A program made the position numbers and the translations under genes. A stretch of 54,857 nt of DNA from Bacillus subtilis (GTDB lineage: Bacteria > Bacillota > Bacilli > Bacillales > Bacillaceae_C): NCBI RefSeq assembly GCF_008764245.1, contig NZ_VTQV01000030.1:1-54857 (forward strand), read 5' to 3'. Under the pieces are notes generated by a model. It searched no databases. It was not told the DNA's origin and saw nothing but the letters and a program-made list of their open reading frames with translations. This document shows, piece after piece, positions 30,182-45,925 of this stretch. Positions within the stretch are counted from its first letter, which is position 1. The number at the start of each line of letters is the position of its first letter.

Positions 30182-32260
30182 ATGCCTAGAGACTTCTCCT
30201 TAGAAAAGACACGTAATATAGGGATTATGGCTCATATTGATGCCGGTAAAACAACCACAACAGAGCGTATTCTTTTCTATACAGGGCGCATTCACAAAAT
30301 TGGTGAAACACATGAAGGTGCTTCACAAATGGACTGGATGGAGCAAGAGCAAGAACGCGGTATTACGATTACATCTGCTGCAACAACTGCACAATGGAAA
30401 GGGCATCGCGTGAACATCATTGACACTCCTGGACACGTAGACTTTACCGTTGAAGTTGAACGTTCACTAAGAGTACTTGATGGTGCGGTGACTGTTCTTG
30501 ATGCTCAGTCTGGTGTTGAACCACAAACTGAAACAGTTTGGCGCCAAGCAACAACGTATGGTGTACCACGTATTGTTTTTGTTAATAAAATGGATAAGAT
30601 CGGTGCTGACTTCCTTTACTCAGTTAGTACGATTCGTGATCGTCTACAAGCTAATGCTCATCCGATTCAATTGCCTATCGGCGCGGAAGATGCTTTTAAA
30701 GGTATGATTGATCTTGTCGAAATGAAAGCTTGGTATTATGAAAGTGATGATCCACAAGATCCAATCGAGGGAGAGATTCCTGCAGACCTTCAAGAGCAAG
30801 CAGAAGAGTTGCGTACTAGCTTAATTGAAGCTGTTGCAGAACTTGATGAAGATCTTATGATGAAATATCTCGAAGGTGAAGAAATCTCCGTTGAGGAATT
30901 AAAAGCTGCGATCCGTGTAGCAACATTAAAGGTAGAATTCTACCCTGTGCTTTGCGGTACGGCCTTTAAAAACAAAGGTGTTCAAAAGGTATTGGATGCC
31001 GTTGTTGATTATCTACCTGCACCAACGGATATTGAGTCGATTAAAGGTATTGTACCCGATACTGGTGAAGAAATTGCTCGCCATGCGGATGATAGTGAAC
31101 CATTCTCGGCACTAGCATTTAAAGTAATGACAGACCCATATGTTGGTCGACTTACATTTTTCCGTGTATATTCTGGGCAATTAAACTCTGGATCTTATGT
31201 CCAAAACTCAACAAAAGGCAAACGTGAGCGGGTTGGACGTATCCTTTTGATGCACGCTAACCACCGTGAAGAAATCAACACTGTTTATAGTGGAGACATT
31301 GCAGCGGCTGTTGGGTTGAAAGATACGGCAACTGGGGATACTCTATGTGATGAAAAGGAACTTGTTATTCTTGAATCAATGGAATTCCCAGAACCAGTTA
31401 TTAGTGTTGCTGTTGAGCCTAAATCAAAGGCTGACCAAGACAAAATGAGTACTGCGCTTGCTAAATTGCAAGAGGAAGATCCAACATTCCGTGCGGAAAC
31501 AAATCCTGAAACAGGTCAAGTTGTCATTTCTGGAATGGGTGAGCTTCACTTAGATGTTCTTGTTGACCGTATGAAGCGTGAATTTAAGGTTGAGGCTAAT
31601 GTGGGTGCTCCGCAAGTTTCTTACCGTGAAACATTCCGCACAAGTGCACAAGTTGAAGGGAAGTTTATCCGTCAATCTGGTGGACGTGGTCAATTTGGTC
31701 ATGTATGGATTGAGTTCAGTCCGAATGAAGAAGGCAAGGGCTTTGAGTTTGAAAACGCGATTGTCGGTGGGGTAGTTCCTCGTGAGTATATTCCTGCTGT
31801 TCAAGCGGGTCTTGAAGATGCAATGGATAATGGTGTAATTGCTGGTTATCCTTTGATTGACATTAAAGCAAAACTTTATGATGGGTCTTATCATGATGTT
31901 GACTCAAGTGAAATGGCGTTTAAGATTGCTGCTTCTATGGCTTTAAGAAATGCAGCAGCGAAATGTGATCCAGTTTTGCTTGAACCACTTATGAAAGTAG
32001 AAGTTGTCATCCCGGAAGAATATCTTGGTGATATCATGGGAGATATTACTTCTCGTCGTGGTCGCGTTGAAGGAATGGAAGCACGTGGAAATGCACAGGT
32101 AGTTAAGGCCTTTGTTCCACTTTCAGAGATGTTTGGTTATGCAACATCCCTTCGTTCTAATACGCAAGGTCGTGGTGTTTACACAATGTTCTTTGATCAC
32201 TATGAAGAGGTGCCAAAATCCATTGCTGAAGAAATCACGAAAAAAAATAACGGCGAATAA
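30182..32260 (+). CDS. fusA: Elongation factor G
   Basis: Translational GTPase that drives translocation and ribosome recycling. The 692-residue protein has G1 [13 protein letters not shown]2 region [12 protein letters not shown]3 DTPGHVDF and G4 NKMDK, then domains II-V ending with [15 protein letters not shown] and [16 protein letters not shown] precedes ATG 30182. It lies in the str operon. Confidence 0.98.
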   Translation: MPRDFSLEKTRNIGIMAHIDAGKTTTTERILFYTGRIHKIGETHEGASQMDWMEQEQERGITITSAATTAQWKGHRVNIIDTPGHVDFTVEVERSLRVLDGAVTVLDAQSGVEPQTETVWRQATTYGVPRIVFVNKMDKIGADFLYSVSTIRDRLQANAHPIQLPIGAEDAFKGMIDLVEMKAWYYESDDPQDPIEGEIPADLQEQAEELRTSLIEAVAELDEDLMMKYLEGEEISVEELKAAIRVATLKVEFYPVLCGTAFKNKGVQKVLDAVVDYLPAPTDIESIKGIVPDTGEEIARHADDSEPFSALAFKVMTDPYVGRLTFFRVYSGQLNSGSYVQNSTKGKRERVGRILLMHANHREEINTVYSGDIAAAVGLKDTATGDTLCDEKELVILESMEFPEPVISVAVEPKSKADQDKMSTALAKLQEEDPTFRAETNPETGQVVISGMGELHLDVLVDRMKREFKVEANVGAPQVSYRETFRTSAQVEGKFIRQSGGRGQFGHVWIEFSPNEEGKGFEFENAIVGGVVPREYIPAVQAGLEDAMDNGVIAGYPLIDIKAKLYDGSYHDVDSSEMAFKIAASMALRNAAAKCDPVLLEPLMKVEVVIPEEYLGDIMGDITSRRGRVEGMEARGNAQVVKAFVPLSEMFGYATSLRSNTQGRGVYTMFFDHYEEVPKSIAEEITKKNNGE

Positions 32261-32289
32261 TTGATTTTATTTGCACAATCAAGTATAAC
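32261..32289 (+). promoter_or_regulatory. Candidate internal promoter for tuf
   Basis: TTGATT (32261-32266), 17 bases, TATAAC (32284-32289), starting at the fusA stop. An extra promoter would let EF-Tu exceed the other str products. Confidence 0.5.
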
Positions 32290-32386
32290 TACTAATAGAT
32301 ATGCATAGATTCGCTAGAAAATGCTTTCCGTATTTTTATAGCGTCTCTCATACTTACTATTTTCTAATTAAAAGGAGGATTTCCTA

Positions 32387-33574
32387 ATGGCTAAGGAAAA
32401 ATTTGATCGTTCCAAATCACATGCTAATATTGGTACAATTGGTCACGTTGACCACGGTAAAACTACTCTTACTGCTGCTATTACAACAGTTATGGCAAAA
32501 CGTGGTGGCGCAGAAGCAAAAGGTTATGATATGATCGATAACGCTCCAGAAGAGCGCGAACGCGGGATTACAATCTCTACTTCACACGTTGAATATGAAA
32601 CTGAAACTCGTCACTATGCACACGTTGACTGCCCAGGACACGCTGACTATGTTAAAAACATGATTACAGGTGCTGCCCAAATGGACGGCGCAATTCTAGT
32701 TGTGTCTGCTGCTGATGGCCCAATGCCACAAACTCGTGAGCATATTCTTCTATCTCGTAACGTAGGTGTTCCTTATATCGTTGTATTTATGAACAAATGC
32801 GATATGGTAGATGATGAAGAATTGCTTGAATTAGTAGAAATGGAAATTCGCGACCTTCTTTCTGAATATGACTTCCCAGGTGATGACATTCCTGTTATTA
32901 AAGGTTCTGCTCTTAAAGCTCTTGAGGGAGAACCAGAATGGGAAGAAAAAATTGATGAATTAATGGCTGCTGTTGATGAATATATTCCAACTCCAGAACG
33001 TGACACTGACAAACCTTTCATGATGCCTGTTGAGGATGTTTTCTCTATTACAGGACGTGGAACAGTTGCAACTGGCCGTGTAGAACGTGGTCAAGTTAAA
33101 GTCGGTGACGAAGTTGAAATTATCGGTCTAGCTGAAAAAGCTGGTAAAACAACTGTTACAGGTGTTGAAATGTTCCGTAAGCTTCTTGACTATGCTGAAG
33201 CTGGAGACAATATCGGTGCACTACTACGTGGTGTAGCTCGTGAAGATATCCAACGCGGTCAAGTATTGGCTAAGCCTGGATCCATCACTCCACATACTAA
33301 CTTCAAAGCTGAAGTGTATGTACTATCAAAAGAAGAAGGTGGACGTCATACTCCATTCTTCTCTAACTATCGCCCACAATTCTATTTCCGTACTACAGAC
33401 GTAACTGGCATTGTTACTCTACCAGAAGGTACTGAAATGGTTATGCCTGGCGATAACATCGAAATGACAGTTGAATTAATTTCTCCAATTGCGATTGAAG
33501 ACGGTACTCGTTTCTCAATCCGTGAAGGTGGACGTACTGTTGGTTCTGGTGTTGTAACTGTTATTGAAAAATAA
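32387..33574 (+). CDS. tuf: Elongation factor Tu
   Basis: Delivers aminoacyl-tRNA to the ribosome as a GTP complex. The 395-residue protein has [36 protein letters not shown] and NKCDM motifs of the GTPase domain, then two beta-barrel domains. AAAGGAGG precedes ATG 32387. The following terminator is strong and ends the str operon. Confidence 0.99.
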   Translation: MAKEKFDRSKSHANIGTIGHVDHGKTTLTAAITTVMAKRGGAEAKGYDMIDNAPEERERGITISTSHVEYETETRHYAHVDCPGHADYVKNMITGAAQMDGAILVVSAADGPMPQTREHILLSRNVGVPYIVVFMNKCDMVDDEELLELVEMEIRDLLSEYDFPGDDIPVIKGSALKALEGEPEWEEKIDELMAAVDEYIPTPERDTDKPFMMPVEDVFSITGRGTVATGRVERGQVKVGDEVEIIGLAEKAGKTTVTGVEMFRKLLDYAEAGDNIGALLRGVAREDIQRGQVLAKPGSITPHTNFKAEVYVLSKEEGGRHTPFFSNYRPQFYFRTTDVTGIVTLPEGTEMVMPGDNIEMTVELISPIAIEDGTRFSIREGGRTVGSGVVTVIEK

Positions 33575-33584
33575 TTGAAATATG

Positions 33585-33617
33585 GAGCAAACAGAAATCA
33601 TCTGTTTGCTCTTTTTT
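33585..33617 (+). terminator. str operon terminator
   Basis: GAGCAAACAGA (33585-33595) and TCTGTTTGCTC (33601-33611) form a perfect 11-base-pair stem with a five-base loop and six T. Confidence 0.93.
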
Positions 33618-33689
33618 CTTTTTGAAAGATCTTCTTTTTCAATGAAAACTTGAAAATACCTCAATTAAATTCTTCCATTATTTACGAAC

Positions 33690-33718
33690 TTGTTTCTTAG
33701 TGAAAAACTTTGTATAAT
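33690..33718 (+). promoter_or_regulatory. S10 operon promoter 1
   Basis: TTGTTT (33690-33695), 17 bases, TATAAT (33713-33718). First of two promoters before rpsJ. Confidence 0.65.
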
Positions 33719-33757
33719 CATTTAGGTGAATCATTATTGAAATTATATAGATTGTTA

Positions 33758-33786
33758 TTGCATCTAGGTTTCAATTTCTGTATAAT
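33758..33786 (+). promoter_or_regulatory. S10 operon promoter 2
   Basis: TTGCAT (33758-33763), 17 bases, TATAAT (33781-33786). It lies 68 bases after promoter 1 and reads into a structured leader. Confidence 0.65.
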
Positions 33787-33814
33787 GAATAATGTTGGTC
33801 TTTGACTGCGATGA

Positions 33815-34228
<414 letters not shown>

Positions 34229-34265
34229 TAAATAAACTTTAAATGAAAATCAGGAGGTGTGACTT

Positions 34266-34895
34266 ATGACCAAAGGAATCTTGGGTAGAAAGATTGGTAT
34301 GACGCAGGTTTTTGCTGAAAATGGTGAATTGATCCCTGTTACAGTCATTGAAGCTGCCCCAAACGTAGTACTTCAAAAGAAGACGATTGAAACAGATGGA
34401 TATGAAGCTGTGCAACTTGGTTTTGAAGAGAAACGTGATATTCTTTCAAACAAACCGGAAAAAGGACATGTTGCGAAAGCAAACACTGCACCTAAGCGCT
34501 TCATCCGTGAATTTAACGGAGTAAATATAAATGAGTATGAAGTTGGTCAAGAAGTCAAAGTAGATATTTTCGCAGAAGGCGATCTAGTAGATGTATCAGG
34601 GATTTCTAAGGGGAAAGGATTCCAAGGCGCTATCAAACGTCATGGCCAATCTCGTGGACCTATGTCCCACGGTTCTCGTTATCATAGAAGACCTGGTTCA
34701 ATGGGGGCAGTTGACCCTGCACGTGTTTTCAAACAAAAGGCATTGCCTGGTCGCATGGGTGGAGAAAGAATTACCATTCAAAACCTTCCAATTGTAAAGG
34801 TTGATGCAGAACGTAACCTTATCTTAGTAAAAGGGAACGTACCTGGACCTAAGAAAGCATTACTAGAAGTGAAAACAGGAATTAAAGAGAAGTAA
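34266..34895 (+). CDS. rplC: 50S ribosomal protein L3
   Basis: Early-assembly protein near the peptidyl-transferase centre, and in Bacillus a stimulator of Mini-III cleavage (see mrnC). The 209-residue protein has [13 protein letters not shown], the [12 protein letters not shown] segment and [13 protein letters not shown] of the extended loop. AGGAGGTG precedes ATG 34266. Confidence 0.98.
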   Translation: MTKGILGRKIGMTQVFAENGELIPVTVIEAAPNVVLQKKTIETDGYEAVQLGFEEKRDILSNKPEKGHVAKANTAPKRFIREFNGVNINEYEVGQEVKVDIFAEGDLVDVSGISKGKGFQGAIKRHGQSRGPMSHGSRYHRRPGSMGAVDPARVFKQKALPGRMGGERITIQNLPIVKVDAERNLILVKGNVPGPKKALLEVKTGIKEK

Positions 34896-34922
34896 TACAT
34901 TCATAGAAAGGAGGAAACAAGA

Positions 34923-35546
34923 ATGCCGAAAGTAACATTATATAGTCAAGCAGGCTCTAAGGTTGGGGATATTGACCTTAATGAATCTGTTTTTGGAATT
35001 GAACCAAACAATAGTGTATTGTTTGAAGCAATTGTTATGCAAAGAGCTTCCTTAAGACAAGGAACTGCAAAAGTAAAAAATCGTTCAGAAGTACGTGGCG
35101 GCGGTGCAAAACCATGGCGCCAAAAAGGTACTGGTCGTGCTCGTCAAGGATCTATTCGTTCTCCACAATGGCGTGGCGGTGGTACTGTATTTGGTCCTGT
35201 TCCACGTAGCTACAGCTACAAACTTCCGAAAAAAGTTCGTCGTTTAGCCATTAAATCGGCATTATCAACAAAGGTTCGTGAGGAAAGTCTTGTTGTACTA
35301 GAATCACTTAACTTTGATACACCAAAAACAAAAGAATTTGTTAAAGTATTAGCAAATCTTCCAGTTGGTAAAAAAGCTTTAGTCGTTACAGACACTGTGA
35401 ATGAGAATGTTGAGTTATCCGGAAGAAATATTCCTGGAGTAACTGTTATCGATGCATCTAACTTGAATGTATTGGATGTCAGCAATCATCAAACATTGAT
35501 CTTGACGAAAGCTGCAGTTGAAAAAGTAGAGGAGGTGCTTGGGTAA
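34923..35546 (+). CDS. rplD: 50S ribosomal protein L4
   Basis: Lines the exit tunnel. The 207-residue protein has the extended loop [20 protein letters not shown] followed by [16 protein letters not shown]. The tunnel-tip residues look unaltered. Its stop shares one base with the rplW start (TAATG). Confidence 0.98.
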   Translation: MPKVTLYSQAGSKVGDIDLNESVFGIEPNNSVLFEAIVMQRASLRQGTAKVKNRSEVRGGGAKPWRQKGTGRARQGSIRSPQWRGGGTVFGPVPRSYSYKLPKKVRRLAIKSALSTKVREESLVVLESLNFDTPKTKEFVKVLANLPVGKKALVVTDTVNENVELSGRNIPGVTVIDASNLNVLDVSNHQTLILTKAAVEKVEEVLG

Positions 35547-35830
35547 TGGATGTACGTGATGTTATTAAGCGCCCCATCATTACAGAACGTTCTATGGAAC
35601 AAACGGCTGACAAAAAGTACACTTTTGAAGTAGACGTTAAGGCGAATAAAACACTGATCAAAAATGCTGTAGAGCAAATTTTTGACGTGAAAGTTGAAAA
35701 AGTTAATGTCCTTAATTATAAAGGGAAATTCAAGCGCATGGGCCGTTTCGTTGGCTATACAAACAAGCGCCGTAAAGCTGTTGTAACTCTAACTGAAGAT
35801 AGCAATGAAATTGAATTTTTCGAAGTGTAA
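35546..35830 (+). CDS. rplW: 50S ribosomal protein L23
   Basis: Sits at the tunnel exit and docks SRP and trigger factor. The 94-residue protein shows [29 protein letters not shown] and [16 protein letters not shown]. It starts inside the rplD stop, with AGAGGAGGTG upstream, so the two are coupled. Confidence 0.97.
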   Translation: MDVRDVIKRPIITERSMEQTADKKYTFEVDVKANKTLIKNAVEQIFDVKVEKVNVLNYKGKFKRMGRFVGYTNKRRKAVVTLTEDSNEIEFFEV

Positions 35831-35864
35831 TCCGGCATAAATTATAGAAAGAGGAGGGAACAAA

Positions 35865-36698
35865 ATGGCGATCAAAAAATACAAACCTACCTCAAACGGA
35901 CGTCGTAATATGACAGGTTTGGATTTCTCTGAAATTACGACTGACAAACCAGAGAAAACTTTGCTTGAGCCTCTTAACAGAAAAGGCGGCCGTAACAATC
36001 AAGGTAGAATGACAGTTCGTCATCGCGGCGGTGGACATAAGCGTCAGTATCGTGTAATTGATTTTAAACGAATCAAAGATGGTATACCAGGACGCGTTGC
36101 TACAATCGAATATGATCCAAACCGTTCCGCAAACATTGCATTAATTCATTATCATGATGGGGAGAAACGTTATATACTTGCCCCTAAAAACCTTAAAGTG
36201 GGTATGGAAGTAATGTCTGGGCCAGAAGCAGATATTAAAGTCGGAAATGCCCTTCCATTGGCTAACATTCCAGTGGGTACTTTTGTACACAATATTGAAT
36301 TGAAACCAGGTAGAGGTGGACAATTGGTTCGCTCTGCAGGAACTTCTGCTCAAGTTCTAGGTAAAGAAGGTACAAAATATGTTTTAGTTCGTTTGAATTC
36401 TGGTGAGGTTCGAATGATTCTTGCTACTTGCCGTGCTTCTGTTGGTCAAGTAGGTAATGAACAACATGAGCTTGTGAATGTAGGAAAAGCCGGACGCTCA
36501 CGTTGGCAAGGCAAACGTCCACACGTTCGTGGATCTGTTATGAACCCGAATGACCATCCACATGGTGGTGGGGAAGGACGTACACCAATTGGCCGTAAAT
36601 CACCTGTTACACCTTGGGGTAAACCAACAATTGGTTATAAAACACGTAAGAAAAATCATACAACAGATAAATTCATCGTACGTCGTCGTAAAAAATAA
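35865..36698 (+). CDS. rplB: 50S ribosomal protein L2
   Basis: Large-subunit core protein needed for subunit association and peptidyl transfer. The 277-residue protein has [26 protein letters not shown] and the C-terminal [20 protein letters not shown] with the conserved histidine region [21 protein letters not shown] precedes ATG 35865. Confidence 0.98.
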   Translation: MAIKKYKPTSNGRRNMTGLDFSEITTDKPEKTLLEPLNRKGGRNNQGRMTVRHRGGGHKRQYRVIDFKRIKDGIPGRVATIEYDPNRSANIALIHYHDGEKRYILAPKNLKVGMEVMSGPEADIKVGNALPLANIPVGTFVHNIELKPGRGGQLVRSAGTSAQVLGKEGTKYVLVRLNSGEVRMILATCRASVGQVGNEQHELVNVGKAGRSRWQGKRPHVRGSVMNPNDHPHGGGEGRTPIGRKSPVTPWGKPTIGYKTRKKNHTTDKFIVRRRKK

Positions 36699-36758
36699 CG
36701 AGATTGAACTACGGTTCGAAGATAGGGCCGTAGCACAATCACGAAGGGAGGTTCTAGT

Positions 36759-37037
36759 ATGGGACGCAGCCTAAAAAAAGGCCCATTCGCAGATGAACAT
36801 TTGCTCGCAAAAGTGGAAAAATTGAATGAAGGTGACAAAAAGCAAGTTGTGAAAACTTGGTCTCGTCGTTCAACGATTTTCCCTAGCTTTGTTGGACACA
36901 CAATTGCAGTCTACGATGGTCGTAAGCATGTACCGGTTTATATTAGTGAAGATATGGTAGGCCATAAACTTGGTGAATTTGCACCAACCCGCACTTACAG
37001 AGGTCATGCCGGGGACGATAGAAAAACTAAACGCTAA
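36759..37037 (+). CDS. rpsS: 30S ribosomal protein S19
   Basis: Head protein that contacts S13 and the A-site tRNA. The 92-residue protein begins [15 protein letters not shown] and has [20 protein letters not shown] and the C-terminal [21 protein letters not shown] precedes ATG 36759. Confidence 0.98.
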   Translation: MGRSLKKGPFADEHLLAKVEKLNEGDKKQVVKTWSRRSTIFPSFVGHTIAVYDGRKHVPVYISEDMVGHKLGEFAPTRTYRGHAGDDRKTKR

Positions 37038-37055
37038 TGAGAGGAGGGCAACATA

Positions 37056-37397
37056 ATGCAAGCTAAGGCCGTTGCTAAAACAGTACGAATTGCTCCTCGT
37101 AAAGCACGTCTCGTCGTTGATCTTATTCGAGGAAAGCAAGTGGGCGAAGCAGTTTCGATTTTGAAACTAACTCCGAAAGCTGCCTCCCCAATCGTGGAAA
37201 AACTGTTAAATTCTGCGATCGCAAATGCAGAACATAACTATGATATGGACATTAATAATCTATTGGTTTCTCAAGCTTATGTTGATGAAGGACCAACAAT
37301 GAAGAGATTTCGTCCACGTGCACAAGGTCGTGCAAGTCAAATTAACAAACGCACAAGCCATATCACAATTGTGCTATCTGAAAAGAAGGAGGGGTAA
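37056..37397 (+). CDS. rplV: 50S ribosomal protein L22
   Basis: Tunnel-lining protein that spans all 23S domains. The 113-residue protein has [17 protein letters not shown] and the hairpin loop ending [28 protein letters not shown] precedes ATG 37056, and rpsC starts four bases after its stop. Confidence 0.98.
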   Translation: MQAKAVAKTVRIAPRKARLVVDLIRGKQVGEAVSILKLTPKAASPIVEKLLNSAIANAEHNYDMDINNLLVSQAYVDEGPTMKRFRPRAQGRASQINKRTSHITIVLSEKKEG

Positions 37398-37400
37398 TAC

Positions 37401-38690
<1,290 letters not shown>

Positions 38691-38715
38691 TAACCGGAGA
38701 GGAGGTTAGCGGAAA

Positions 38716-38979
38716 ATGAGTGAACGCAATCAGCGTAAAGTTTATACAGGAAAAGTGGTTTCGGACAAAATGGATAAAACCATTACTGTTATGGTTGAAA
38801 CTTACAAAAAACATTCTTTGTACGGCAAACGTGTGAAGTATTCTAAGAAGTTTAAAGCTCATGATGAACACAACGAAGCGAAAATCGGTGATGTAGTGCG
38901 GATTATGGAAACTCGTCCACTATCAGCTACAAAACGCTTTCGTTTGGAAGAGGTTGTTGAGAAAGCAATCATTATTTAA
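38716..38979 (+). CDS. rpsQ: 30S ribosomal protein S17
   Basis: Primary 16S-binding protein with an OB fold. The 87-residue protein has [20 protein letters not shown] and the signature [28 protein letters not shown] precedes ATG 38716. Confidence 0.98.
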   Translation: MSERNQRKVYTGKVVSDKMDKTITVMVETYKKHSLYGKRVKYSKKFKAHDEHNEAKIGDVVRIMETRPLSATKRFRLEEVVEKAIII

Positions 38980-39022
38980 TGACATGATTCGGATACATGC
39001 TTTCCGAAGGGAGGTAAACTAG

Positions 39023-39391
<369 letters not shown>

Positions 39392-39429
39392 TAAATCCAT
39401 GATACGGTTACTCAAGGAGGTGCGATGCA

Positions 39430-39792
39430 ATGCAAATTAAGTCTGGCGATAAAGTAATGGTTATCACAGGTAAAGACAAAGGAAAAACTGGTACAGTGCT
39501 TGCTGCTTACCCTCAAAAAGACCGCGTGCTTGTTGAAGGTGTAAATATTGTGAAGAAGCACTCTAAGCCATCACAAGAAAATCCACAAGGTGGAATTGAT
39601 TCTCGTGAAGCTGCGATCCATGTTTCTAATGTTATGGTAATCGATCCAAAGACAAATGAACCGACAAGAATCGGTTATAAACGTGTAACCATTAAAGGCA
39701 AGGATGGCGTTGAAAAACAAGTAAACGTCCGTGTTTCTAAAAAATCCGGTGAAATCCTTGATAAAGATGTTGAGAAAAAGATCATAAAGTAA
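39430..39792 (+). CDS. rplX: 50S ribosomal protein L24, longer than usual
   Basis: Assembly-initiating protein with a KOW motif. It shows [41 protein letters not shown] and [21 protein letters not shown]. At 120 residues it exceeds the 103 of Bacillus subtilis by an extra segment after RIGYK (about residues 84-99) and an added lysine-rich tail, [17 protein letters not shown] precedes ATG 39430. Confidence 0.96.
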   Translation: MQIKSGDKVMVITGKDKGKTGTVLAAYPQKDRVLVEGVNIVKKHSKPSQENPQGGIDSREAAIHVSNVMVIDPKTNEPTRIGYKRVTIKGKDGVEKQVNVRVSKKSGEILDKDVEKKIIK

Positions 39793-39815
39793 GCAGATGA
39801 AGGGAGGTACACGAC

Positions 39816-40355
39816 ATGAACCGCCTAAAGGAAAAATTTGATAAAGATATTACACCAGCTCTAGTGAGCAAGTTTAATTATAAATCTGTAATGGAAGTCC
39901 CTAAGATTGAAAAAATCGTCATCAACATGGGTGTTGGGGATGCTGTTCAAAATGCAAAAGTGCTTGACAATGCTGTAGAGGAACTTGGTCTTATTACTGG
40001 TCAAAAGCCAGTTGTAACGAAAGCGAAAAACTCTATCGCAGGTTTCCGTCTACGTGAAGGGATGCCAATTGGAGCAAAAGTAACGCTTCGTGGAGAGCGT
40101 ATGTATGATTTCTTTGATAAATTAATTTCAGTATCTCTCCCACGTGTACGTGACTTCCGTGGAATTTCCAAGAAAGCATTTGATGGTCGCGGAAACTATA
40201 CACTTGGTGTTAGAGAACAGTTAATCTTCCCTGAAATTGATTATGATAAAGTGAACAAAGTTCGCGGTATGGACATTGTGATCGTCACTACGGCGAAAAC
40301 CGATGAAGAAGCTCGTGAATTATTGACTGCATTTGGAATGCCATTCCAAAAGTAA
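39816..40355 (+). CDS. rplE: 50S ribosomal protein L5
   Basis: Binds 5S rRNA and forms part of the central protuberance. The 179-residue protein has [19 protein letters not shown], the signature [16 protein letters not shown] and [24 protein letters not shown] precedes ATG 39816. Confidence 0.98.
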   Translation: MNRLKEKFDKDITPALVSKFNYKSVMEVPKIEKIVINMGVGDAVQNAKVLDNAVEELGLITGQKPVVTKAKNSIAGFRLREGMPIGAKVTLRGERMYDFFDKLISVSLPRVRDFRGISKKAFDGRGNYTLGVREQLIFPEIDYDKVNKVRGMDIVIVTTAKTDEEARELLTAFGMPFQK

Positions 40356-40565
<210 letters not shown>

Positions 40566-40594
40566 GACCGATACTGGGAAGGAGGTAAATGTAA

Positions 40595-40993
40595 ATGGTT
40601 ATGACTGATCCAATTGCAGATTTGCTTACACGTATCCGCAATGCGAATATGGTACGACATGAAAAATTGGAAGTTCCAGCTTCAAATATTAAAAAAGGTG
40701 TCGCTGAGATCCTTAAACAAGAAGGATTTGTTCGCGATGTGGAATACATCGAAGATAATAAGCAAGGTATTATTCGTATTTTCTTAAAATACGGTCCAAA
40801 TAATGAGCGAGTAATCACAGGTCTAAAGCGAATCAGCAAGCCCGGATTACGGGTTTATGTAAAGGCTAATGATGTACCGAAAGTACTTAATGGTCTTGGT
40901 ATCGCAATAGTTTCTACGTCTCAGGGCGTGTTAACGGATAAAGAAGCAAGAGCGAAGCAAGTAGGCGGAGAAATTCTCGCGTATGTATGGTAA
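40595..40993 (+). CDS. rpsH: 30S ribosomal protein S8
   Basis: Binds the central domain of 16S rRNA and, in Escherichia coli, represses the spc operon. The 132-residue protein has [16 protein letters not shown] and the C-terminal [26 protein letters not shown] precedes ATG 40595; a second ATG follows two codons later. Confidence 0.98.
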   Translation: MVMTDPIADLLTRIRNANMVRHEKLEVPASNIKKGVAEILKQEGFVRDVEYIEDNKQGIIRIFLKYGPNNERVITGLKRISKPGLRVYVKANDVPKVLNGLGIAIVSTSQGVLTDKEARAKQVGGEILAYVW

Positions 40994-41026
40994 TAATCTT
41001 CTGAAGAACGGAGGTGCGACAGCAAT

Positions 41027-41563
41027 ATGTCTCGTATAGGGAAAAAACCAATCGAAATTCCTTCTGGCGTAACAGTTGAACAGAACGGAGATACCCTAAT
41101 TGTTAAAGGGCCAAAAGGTGAATTAACAAATACATTTAATTCAGATATCAGTATTAATATTGAGGGCAATGTTATTAACGTAACTCGTCCATCTGATTCT
41201 AAAGAACACCGCTCTATGCACGGAACAACCCGTTCTCTAGTTGCGAACATGGTTGATGGTGTTTCTAAAGGCTTTGAAAAAGGCTTGGAGCTTGTGGGTG
41301 TTGGTTACCGTGCTCAAAAACAAGGTAATAAACTTGTTTTGAATGTCGGTTACTCACATCCAGTTGAGTTCGAACCTGAGGAAGGAACTGAAATCGAAGT
41401 TCCAAGCAACACTAAAATTGTCATTAAAGGCTACCATAAAGAAAATGTGGGTGCATTAGCCTCAAACATTCGTGCCGTTCGTCCACCTGAGCCTTATAAA
41501 GGTAAAGGAATTCGTTACGAAGGTGAAATGGTTCGTCGTAAAGAGGGTAAAACTGGTAAATAA
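41027..41563 (+). CDS. rplF: 50S ribosomal protein L6
   Basis: Two-domain 23S-binding protein near the sarcin-ricin loop. The 178-residue protein starts [17 protein letters not shown] and ends with [16 protein letters not shown] and [18 protein letters not shown] precedes ATG 41027. Confidence 0.98.
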   Translation: MSRIGKKPIEIPSGVTVEQNGDTLIVKGPKGELTNTFNSDISINIEGNVINVTRPSDSKEHRSMHGTTRSLVANMVDGVSKGFEKGLELVGVGYRAQKQGNKLVLNVGYSHPVEFEPEEGTEIEVPSNTKIVIKGYHKENVGALASNIRAVRPPEPYKGKGIRYEGEMVRRKEGKTGK

Positions 41564-41595
41564 TGCCGCTTAGGTACTGAAAGGAGTGACTCATA

Positions 41596-41958
41596 TTGAT
41601 CACCAAACAAGATAAAAACAAGGTACGTAAAAAAAGACATGCCCGCGTAAGATCAAAATTGAGTGGTACTGAAATGCGTCCGCGTTTGAACGTATATCGT
41701 TCTAATCAGAACATCTATGCACAATTGATTGACGATGAAAAAGGCGTGACATTAGCAAGTGCATCTACCCTTGATAAAGAACTTAATTTAAAGTCTGCAG
41801 GGAATGTGGAAGGTGCTAAGCAAGTAGGAGCACTCATTGCAAAACGCGCTTCTGATAAAGGCTATAAATCAGTTGTATTTGATCGAGGCGGATATTTATA
41901 TCACGGAAGAATCAAAGCATTAGCCGAAGCTGCCCGTGAAAACGGCTTGGAATTTTAA
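41596..41958 (+). CDS. rplR: 50S ribosomal protein L18
   Basis: Binds 5S rRNA in the central protuberance. The 120-residue protein has [20 protein letters not shown] and the C-terminal [20 protein letters not shown]. The start is TTG 41596 after AAGGAGTGA, as in Bacillus subtilis, where the protein also begins MITK. Confidence 0.97.
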   Translation: MITKQDKNKVRKKRHARVRSKLSGTEMRPRLNVYRSNQNIYAQLIDDEKGVTLASASTLDKELNLKSAGNVEGAKQVGALIAKRASDKGYKSVVFDRGGYLYHGRIKALAEAARENGLEF

Positions 41959-41979
41959 TAAGAAGGAGGGAAACGATAG

Positions 41980-42480
41980 ATGCGTCAATTCGATGCTAAC
42001 AAACTTGAACTTGAAGAACGTGTTGTAACAGTTAACCGTGTAGCAAAAGTTGTTAAGGGTGGTCGCCGCTTCCGTTTTACTGCACTTGTTGTTGTTGGAG
42101 ATAAAAACGGACATGTTGGCTTTGGTACTGGAAAGGCACAGGAAGTTCCTGATGCCATTCGTAAGGCCATTGAAGATGCTAAGAAAAACATGGTGGAAGT
42201 ACCTCTAGTTGGTACGACAATTCCACACGAGATCATTGGCCGTTTTGGTGGCGGACAAATCTTACTTAAACCAGGTAGCGAAGGTACTGGAGTTATTGCT
42301 GGAGGACCTGTTCGTGCGGTACTTGAACTTGCTGGGATTGCAGATATTACGTCTAAATCATTTGGTTCAAGCACACCAATCAATATGGTTCGTGCTACAA
42401 TCGAGGGAATCAAAAATTTAAAACGTGCTGAGGACGTTGCGAAATTACGTAATAAAACAGTAGAAGAACTGTTAGGTTAA
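41980..42480 (+). CDS. rpsE: 30S ribosomal protein S5
   Basis: Lines the mRNA entry and affects decoding accuracy. The 166-residue protein has [20 protein letters not shown] in the double-stranded RNA-binding domain and [19 protein letters not shown]. The spectinomycin loop [11 protein letters not shown] is intact. AGAAGGAGGG precedes ATG 41980. Confidence 0.98.
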   Translation: MRQFDANKLELEERVVTVNRVAKVVKGGRRFRFTALVVVGDKNGHVGFGTGKAQEVPDAIRKAIEDAKKNMVEVPLVGTTIPHEIIGRFGGGQILLKPGSEGTGVIAGGPVRAVLELAGIADITSKSFGSSTPINMVRATIEGIKNLKRAEDVAKLRNKTVEELLG

Positions 42481-42493
42481 GGGGGGATTAATA

Positions 42494-42676
42494 ATGGCAA
42501 ATAAATTAGCAATTACCCTTACTCGCAGTCTTATTGGCCGTACAGAAAGTCAACGTGAAACGGTTAAAGCATTAGGACTAAAAAAGGTTAACCAAACAGT
42601 TGAACATGATGATAATGAAACCATTCGTGGTATGGTTCATAAGGTTTCCCATCTAGTTTCTGTTAAAGAACAATAA
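42494..42676 (+). CDS. rpmD: 50S ribosomal protein L30
   Basis: Small large-subunit protein. The 60-residue protein [20 protein letters not shown] with [18 protein letters not shown] matches the family throughout. AAGGGGGG precedes ATG 42494. It lies between rpsE and rplO in the spc part of the cluster. Confidence 0.97.
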   Translation: MANKLAITLTRSLIGRTESQRETVKALGLKKVNQTVEHDDNETIRGMVHKVSHLVSVKEQ

Positions 42677-42708
42677 TCTTATTTTTTTAAGATAAGGAGG
42701 TGCCAACT

Positions 42709-43149
42709 ATGAAACTTCATGAATTGAAATCTGCTGAAGGTTCCCGTAAAACACGTAATCGTGTAGGTCGAGGTATTGGTTCTGGAAACGGAAAAACTTC
42801 CGGTAGAGGACAAAAAGGTCAAAATTCTCGATCAGGCGGAGGGGTTCGCTTGGGATTTGAAGGTGGTCAAACACCATTATTCCAGCGTTTACCAAAACGT
42901 GGTTTTACCAATATTAACCGTAAAGAGTTTGCCGTTGTAAATTTGGATACTCTTAACCGTTTTGAAGATGGTACGGAAGTAACTCCGGAACTTCTTATTG
43001 AGTCGGGAATCGTTCGAAATGAAAAGTCAGGTATTAAAATTCTTGCTAATGGCAACATCGAGAAAAAGCTCACAGTCAAAGCGAATAAATTTTCCTCTGC
43101 TGCCAAAGACGCAATTGAAGCTGCAGGCGGTAAAACTGAGGTGATCTAA
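42709..43149 (+). CDS. rplO: 50S ribosomal protein L15
   Basis: Late-assembly protein with a long N-terminal extension. The 146-residue protein has [20 protein letters not shown] and the Gly/Arg-rich [19 protein letters not shown] 42709 follows AAGGAGGTG; GTG 42700 overlaps the binding site. secY starts four bases after its stop. Confidence 0.98.
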   Translation: MKLHELKSAEGSRKTRNRVGRGIGSGNGKTSGRGQKGQNSRSGGGVRLGFEGGQTPLFQRLPKRGFTNINRKEFAVVNLDTLNRFEDGTEVTPELLIESGIVRNEKSGIKILANGNIEKKLTVKANKFSSAAKDAIEAAGGKTEVI

Positions 43150-43152
43150 TTC

Positions 43153-45163
<2,011 letters not shown>

Positions 45164-45164
<1 letters not shown>

Positions 45165-45910
45165 TGATTATTTGCAAAACCCCTCGCGAAATTGATATTA
45201 TGCGAGATGCTGGAAAGATTGTTGCACTTACGTTCCAAGAACTTAAGAAATATATCCAACCTGGAGTTACGACGAAGGAATTGGATACGATAGCTGAGAA
45301 GTTTATTAAGGAACATGATGCCTATCCTTCTTTTAAAGGTTATAACGGATTTCCAGGTAGTATTTGCACTTCTGTTAATGATGAACTGGTGCATGGCATA
45401 CCAGGAAAACGGGTGTTAGAAAAGGGCGATATAATCAGTCTTGATATTGGGGCTCGATATAATGGTTATCATGGCGATTCAGCCTGGACCTATGCAGTTG
45501 GCGAAATTGATGATGAAACCCAGAAACTTCTTGATGTTACAGAAAAGTCCTTATACATGGGCTTAAATGAGGCTAAGCCAGAGGTTCGTCTTTCTAATAT
45601 ATCCCATGCCATTCAAAAATACGTAGAATCTGAAGGTTATTCTATCGTTCGTGAATACGTTGGGCATGGAATTGGCCAAGATTTACATGAGGACCCAGAT
45701 ATCCCTCACTTTGGTCCACCCAATAAAGGCCCTCGTTTGAAACCCGGAATGGTATTTTGTGTTGAACCAATGGTAAACGCAGGAACCCGTTACGTCAAAA
45801 CTTTGGCGGATAACTGGACTGTCGTCACGGTTGATGGAAAAGTATGTACCCATTTTGAACATACAGTTGCCATTACAGAAACAGGTTATGAGATTTTAAC
45901 TAAAATTTGA
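45164..45910 (+). CDS. map: Methionine aminopeptidase, type I
   Basis: Removes the initiator methionine from new proteins. The 248-residue protein has the pita-bread fold ligands: the two Asp in [15 protein letters not shown], His in [11 protein letters not shown], Glu in FCVEPMV and Glu in THFEHTVAI. It starts within the adk stop (TAATG), so translation is coupled. It ends just before a small KOW gene. Confidence 0.98.
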
Positions 45911-45925
45911 GTGCAGGTGATTTGG

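Noticed and set aside
41985-42413. 142-codon minus-strand frame inside rpsE
   Set aside because: Shadow frame of a conserved ribosomal gene with no start signals. The same applies to minus-strand frames within rplL, adk, rplW and others.
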